Source: Porticoccaceae bacterium
Lineage (GTDB): Bacteria > Pseudomonadota > Gammaproteobacteria > Pseudomonadales > Porticoccaceae
Length of the DNA: 8,849 nucleotides
NCBI GenBank assembly: GCA_019090225.1
Contig: JAHRWI010000261.1
Span: 1 to 8,849 of the forward strand
Direction of reading: 5' to 3'
A model generated the notes under the pieces. It ran no database searches. It saw nothing but the letters and a program-made list of their open reading frames with translations, and was not told the DNA's origin. The translations under genes and the position numbers were made by a program. This document shows positions 6,682-8,849 of the stretch, in pieces; within the stretch, counting starts at the first letter, position 1; the number at the start of each line of letters is the position of its first letter.

Positions 6682-7812
6682 ATGCTTAACAAATTTGATG
6701 ATTTCCCCATACACCAAACCGCTGAGCCACTGGCGCATCCCGCCACCAGCGATCCTAATTTTTATGATCGAACCTGGTTCAATGGTTACGCCAAAGACGG
6801 TAGCTGGTATTTTGGCATTGGCATGGCGGTCTATCCGCATTTGGGCATACTGGATTGCGCTTTCAGCGTCATCGAAAAAGGCGGGCGACAACATTGCTTT
6901 TATGGCTCCTGCCGTGCCCCGCTAGAGCGTAGCGAAATGAAAGTAGGCCCCTTCAGTATTGAAGTGCTCGAACCCATGCGTCGAACTCGTGTAGTACTTG
7001 AAGACAATAAAACCGGCATTAGCTGTGATCTTACCTTCTCGACTCGAACCGCCGGGATCGAAGAAGCCCGTCAGACCTTATGGAACGGCACTCGCCGTGT
7101 GATGGATGCCACCCGCTTCGACCAATTCGGTGAATGGTCAGGAGAGGTGAATTATCCCGATGGCAAAATCAAGGTCGTGGGTGATGAATGCCATGGCACC
7201 AAGGATCGCTCCTGGGGCGTGCGTAACCTGGGTAAGTCTGGCCCGATCGGTGCACCGCAACCGCCTTCATCAATGTTTTTATTATGGGCACCCCTGTTCT
7301 GGGATGATCACGTTTCACTGGCGATATTTTTTGAAGGTGCCAATGGTGAAGGCCTGGCCCGGGAAGGTCTTACCGCACCGCTGTACGCGAGTGCAGATGA
7401 CATTCCAGAAGGCGAAGAGCAAGGTATTATTCATACCCCCGGTTTGGCGCATCGTCTGCAATATGTGCCCAATACCCGCCATATATCATCTGCCGAAATC
7501 GATATGATCAGCCAGCAGGGCGATACCCGCACCATCTCCTTTGAACCGCTGTTTAAATTCCAGATGAAAGGCCTGGGTTATTTCCACCCGGATTGGTGTC
7601 AGGGCGTCTGGCAGGGCGAAATGGAGATTGGTGGCGAAGTCTTTGACCCGGAAACCATCGACCCCAACAATGCCTCCAACCTGCACACACAGCACATTGT
7701 TCGTGTCAGTGATGGCACCAAGCGCGGCATGGGCGTACTTGAGCATGCTTGTCTTGGCCCTTATGCGCCTTATGGCTTTACTGATTTCGCAACGGGGAAT
7801 GCTTCGCTTTGA
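6682..7812 (+). CDS. Two-domain lipocalin-like protein (AttH/CrtC/Svf1-like, DUF7064/7065 type)
   Basis: A 376-residue protein with no signal peptide or membrane segment, so probably cytosolic. The sequence suggests two beta-barrel halves. The first has WFNGYAKDGSWYFGIGMAVYPH (about 32-53). The central motif DRSWGVR (175-181) is the signature I recognise from lipocalin-like proteins related to carotenoid 1,2-hydratase and Svf1. The second half has FQMKGLGYFHPDW (293-305) and a conserved-looking C-terminal GVLEHACLGPYAPYGF (351-366). Relatives in mycobacteria and marine gammaproteobacteria often sit among lipid or steroid catabolism genes; here the neighbours give no such context. Binding of a hydrophobic ligand, or a hydratase-type activity, is inference. 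The start is supported by TGGAGA ending ten bases before the ATG. It is followed 39 bases later by a strong terminator, so it is probably a single-gene transcript. Confidence 0.7.
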   Translation: MLNKFDDFPIHQTAEPLAHPATSDPNFYDRTWFNGYAKDGSWYFGIGMAVYPHLGILDCAFSVIEKGGRQHCFYGSCRAPLERSEMKVGPFSIEVLEPMRRTRVVLEDNKTGISCDLTFSTRTAGIEEARQTLWNGTRRVMDATRFDQFGEWSGEVNYPDGKIKVVGDECHGTKDRSWGVRNLGKSGPIGAPQPPSSMFLLWAPLFWDDHVSLAIFFEGANGEGLAREGLTAPLYASADDIPEGEEQGIIHTPGLAHRLQYVPNTRHISSAEIDMISQQGDTRTISFEPLFKFQMKGLGYFHPDWCQGVWQGEMEIGGEVFDPETIDPNNASNLHTQHIVRVSDGTKRGMGVLEHACLGPYAPYGFTDFATGNASL

Positions 7813-7851
7813 GTTAGGTATTGAGTTAAGCCTTAGTACTCTGAAAAATCC

Positions 7852-7887
7852 TGCCGGAGCATATTATCAATTTGCTCCGGCATTTTT
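7852..7887 (+). terminator. Intrinsic terminator after the lipocalin-like gene
   Basis: A perfect 10-bp inverted repeat, TGCCGGAGCA at 7852-7861 and TGCTCCGGCA at 7873-7882, encloses an 11-base loop and is followed by TTTTT at 7883-7887. It lies 39 bases after the stop at 7812. The left side carries AAAAATCC, so on the minus strand the stem is followed by GGATTTTT. It may therefore also stop minus-strand transcripts from the gene at 8022-8450, less efficiently. Confidence 0.9.
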
Positions 7888-8021
7888 GCGTGGGAGAAGG
7901 GATCAAGCTGGCGAACACCTTGGTTGCCCAGGTTAAGTCCTTGCCGTCTGTTTCTTAGGTCTACATTGAGTGAAGACTATAATTTGCCTTTCGGGCCATT
8001 AAGGTCAAGTGGATGTGATTG

Positions 8022-8450
8022 TTATGTATTATTGTCACATTCGAATGTCACTCTTTTTTTAAAACTATACTGCATATGTGCTTTCGAACCATGATGAAGG
8101 TACTTTGTATAATCTTGAGGGCTATATTCTTTAGAAAATTCAACATTAATAGTCTGCGGCGTACATGACGGAGACGAGACTATTACTTTTTCTATCGAAA
8201 GTATTTTATCTACTGAAACATCTGGACCATTTACGTTATACCCCATTCCGTTATACCAGCTGAAGTATTTATTTGTCTGCTCCCAAAAGGCGACACTTTC
8301 ACCGTGTTTATTAAAAAAAGTAAGCTTAACAGTTTGGTTTATATCGCTATTTATATCTATCTCTAGAAGGGTGTGTTTAGTGAAAGGTGTATTGCAATAT
8401 GCTATTGGCAATACAAAGAGAAATAAAACTAGTCTCTTTAAATATTTCAT
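8022..8450 (-). CDS. Small AT-rich exported protein of unknown function
   Basis: A 142-residue protein I do not recognise. It begins MKYLKR followed by a hydrophobic stretch (about 7-18), a typical export signal. Cys19 follows IAY, a poor lipobox because Tyr is at -1, so lipoprotein versus soluble periplasmic is open. The mature part is polar, with alternating beta-like segments and aromatic clusters such as KYFSWYNGMGYN (61-72). Cys96 and Cys138 could form a disulfide. Base composition differs sharply from neighbouring genes: two sampled 60-base stretches are about 30-35% GC. This suggests recent acquisition or a fast-evolving accessory gene. The ATG has only a weak GGAAAA-like ribosome site about 13 bases upstream. 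Minus-strand transcription would meet the back side of the 7852-7887 hairpin. Confidence 0.6.
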   Translation of the reverse strand: MKYLKRLVLFLFVLPIAYCNTPFTKHTLLEIDINSDINQTVKLTFFNKHGESVAFWEQTNKYFSWYNGMGYNVNGPDVSVDKILSIEKVIVSSPSCTPQTINVEFSKEYSPQDYTKYLHHGSKAHMQYSFKKRVTFECDNNT

Positions 8451-8538
8451 AAGTTCAGGTTTTCCGCGTAACGATCAAGGGAATCGTGCGCTGTTAGCAC
8501 GGCCTGCCTGTGCTGGTTAAGGGTAAAAATAAAGGCAG

Positions 8539-8568
8539 TCAAGGGTGCAGACCGCTTGATTATTTTTT
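8539..8568 (+). terminator. Terminator-like hairpin without a plus-strand gene
   Basis: TCAAGGGT (8539-8546), tetraloop GCAG, then ACC-G-CTTGA (8551-8559) pair as an 8-bp stem with one bulged G, followed by TTATTTTTT (8560-8568). This has the form of a rho-independent terminator for a plus-strand transcript, yet no plus-strand gene lies just upstream; the nearest coding sequence is the minus-strand gene starting at 8450. The rest of 8451-8693 shows no open frame, tRNA or repeat that I can support. Confidence 0.45.
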
Positions 8569-8693
8569 AGGTGTCAAATCGAGAGCGGCCCCTGCTTCTG
8601 TGAAATGCAATGTGCCTGGTCGGTTTGATCAATCTTTAATGGGCTTAGTGTCGTAGTCGCTTGTCAGCACTAGTCGATGCTTATTGGCCAAAT

Positions 8694-8849
8694 TTAAGGA
8701 CTAATGTTTGAAATAAGATCCGGGTTTGTAACGAGATTTCTTACCCCATGAGCGTGATCTTCATTGAAAGTATTGTCTTTACACCATTCTCCAACGCTCT
8801 CAATATTCACTTTGGCAACATGAGGACGGACACTCCATGAAACCTGAAA
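8694..8849 (-). CDS. Possible C-terminal end of an unrecognised gene (partial, enters from right edge)
   Basis: On the minus strand an open frame runs from the window edge for 51 codons to a TAA at 8694-8696. It has no internal Met, so it would be the tail of a gene whose start lies outside. About a third of codons begin with G, and the translation looks like a normal hydrophilic protein (for example VNIESVGEWCKDNTFNEDHA in the middle, ending SNISP). A 51-codon open stretch can occur by chance, and I do not recognise a family. A competing plus-strand reading (ATG at 8748) is described under rejected items. Confidence 0.35.
   Translation of the reverse strand, partial: FQVSWSVRPHVAKVNIESVGEWCKDNTFNEDHAHGVRNLVTNPDLISNISP

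Noticed and set aside
8036..8047. Palindrome ACATTCGAATGT followed by a T-run as a terminator
   Set aside because: It lies within the last codons of the minus-strand gene, gives only a 4-bp stem around TCGA, and the T-run is separated from it by several bases.
7814..8700. Integron attC sites around the AT-rich small gene
   Set aside because: A few GTTRRRY-like heptamers occur (for example GTTAGGT at 7814), but I found no matching RYYYAAC partner or the long imperfect stem of an attC site, and no integrase is present.
8748..8840. 30-codon plus-strand frame overlapping an ATG at 8837 as ATGA, suggesting coupled genes
   Set aside because: Too short, weak ribosome site, and antisense to a longer open minus-strand frame; the ATG at 8837 has a GAGGA upstream but only four codons remain, so it cannot be judged.

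Overview
The window looks like gammaproteobacterial chromosomal DNA of intermediate GC, most plausibly from a marine or environmental lineage. This placement rests on the general look of the FtsH, carbamate kinase, ACR3 and lipocalin-like proteins, not on any marker gene. Bases 5-37 are not biological: they match the Illumina Nextera transposase adapter (read 1 end), so the contig begins at untrimmed sequencing adapter and the first gene has lost its 5' end.

Layout: (1) 38-796, plus strand, is the C-terminal part of a ferredoxin-reductase/ferredoxin fusion with an NAD(P)-binding half and a plant-type 2Fe-2S domain. (2) 875-2716, minus strand and convergent with the first gene, is a complete FtsH-type membrane AAA+ zinc protease, probably a second copy rather than the housekeeping one. 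(3) 2946-5213, minus strand, is a tight two-gene unit: an upstream P-loop protein of the cyclic 2,3-diphosphoglycerate synthetase/COG2403 family, then carbamate kinase 6 bases later. (4) 5405-6493, plus strand, is an ACR3-type arsenite efflux permease. It is divergent from the two-gene unit across a 191-base region containing two small dyads, one resembling an FNR/Anr site. (5) 6682-7812, plus strand, is a two-domain lipocalin-like protein (AttH/CrtC/Svf1-like) followed by a clear intrinsic terminator. (6) 8022-8450, minus strand, is a short AT-rich gene for an unrecognised exported protein. (7) The last 400 bases hold a terminator-like hairpin and a 51-codon open frame entering from the right edge on the minus strand, probably the end of another gene.

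Functionally this is a set of small independent units, not one pathway. The only evident partnership is the cPGS-like protein with carbamate kinase. No arginine deiminase, ornithine carbamoyltransferase or antiporter is present to supply carbamoyl phosphate in the usual way. The ACR3 gene stands without arsR, arsC or arsH and carries an odd repeat-built loop. I see no CRISPR array, transposase, integrase, tRNA or rRNA gene. No completely new system is evident. The best leads are the cPGS-like/ArcC pair with its upstream dyads, the 15-base repeat inside ACR3, and the AT-rich right end.
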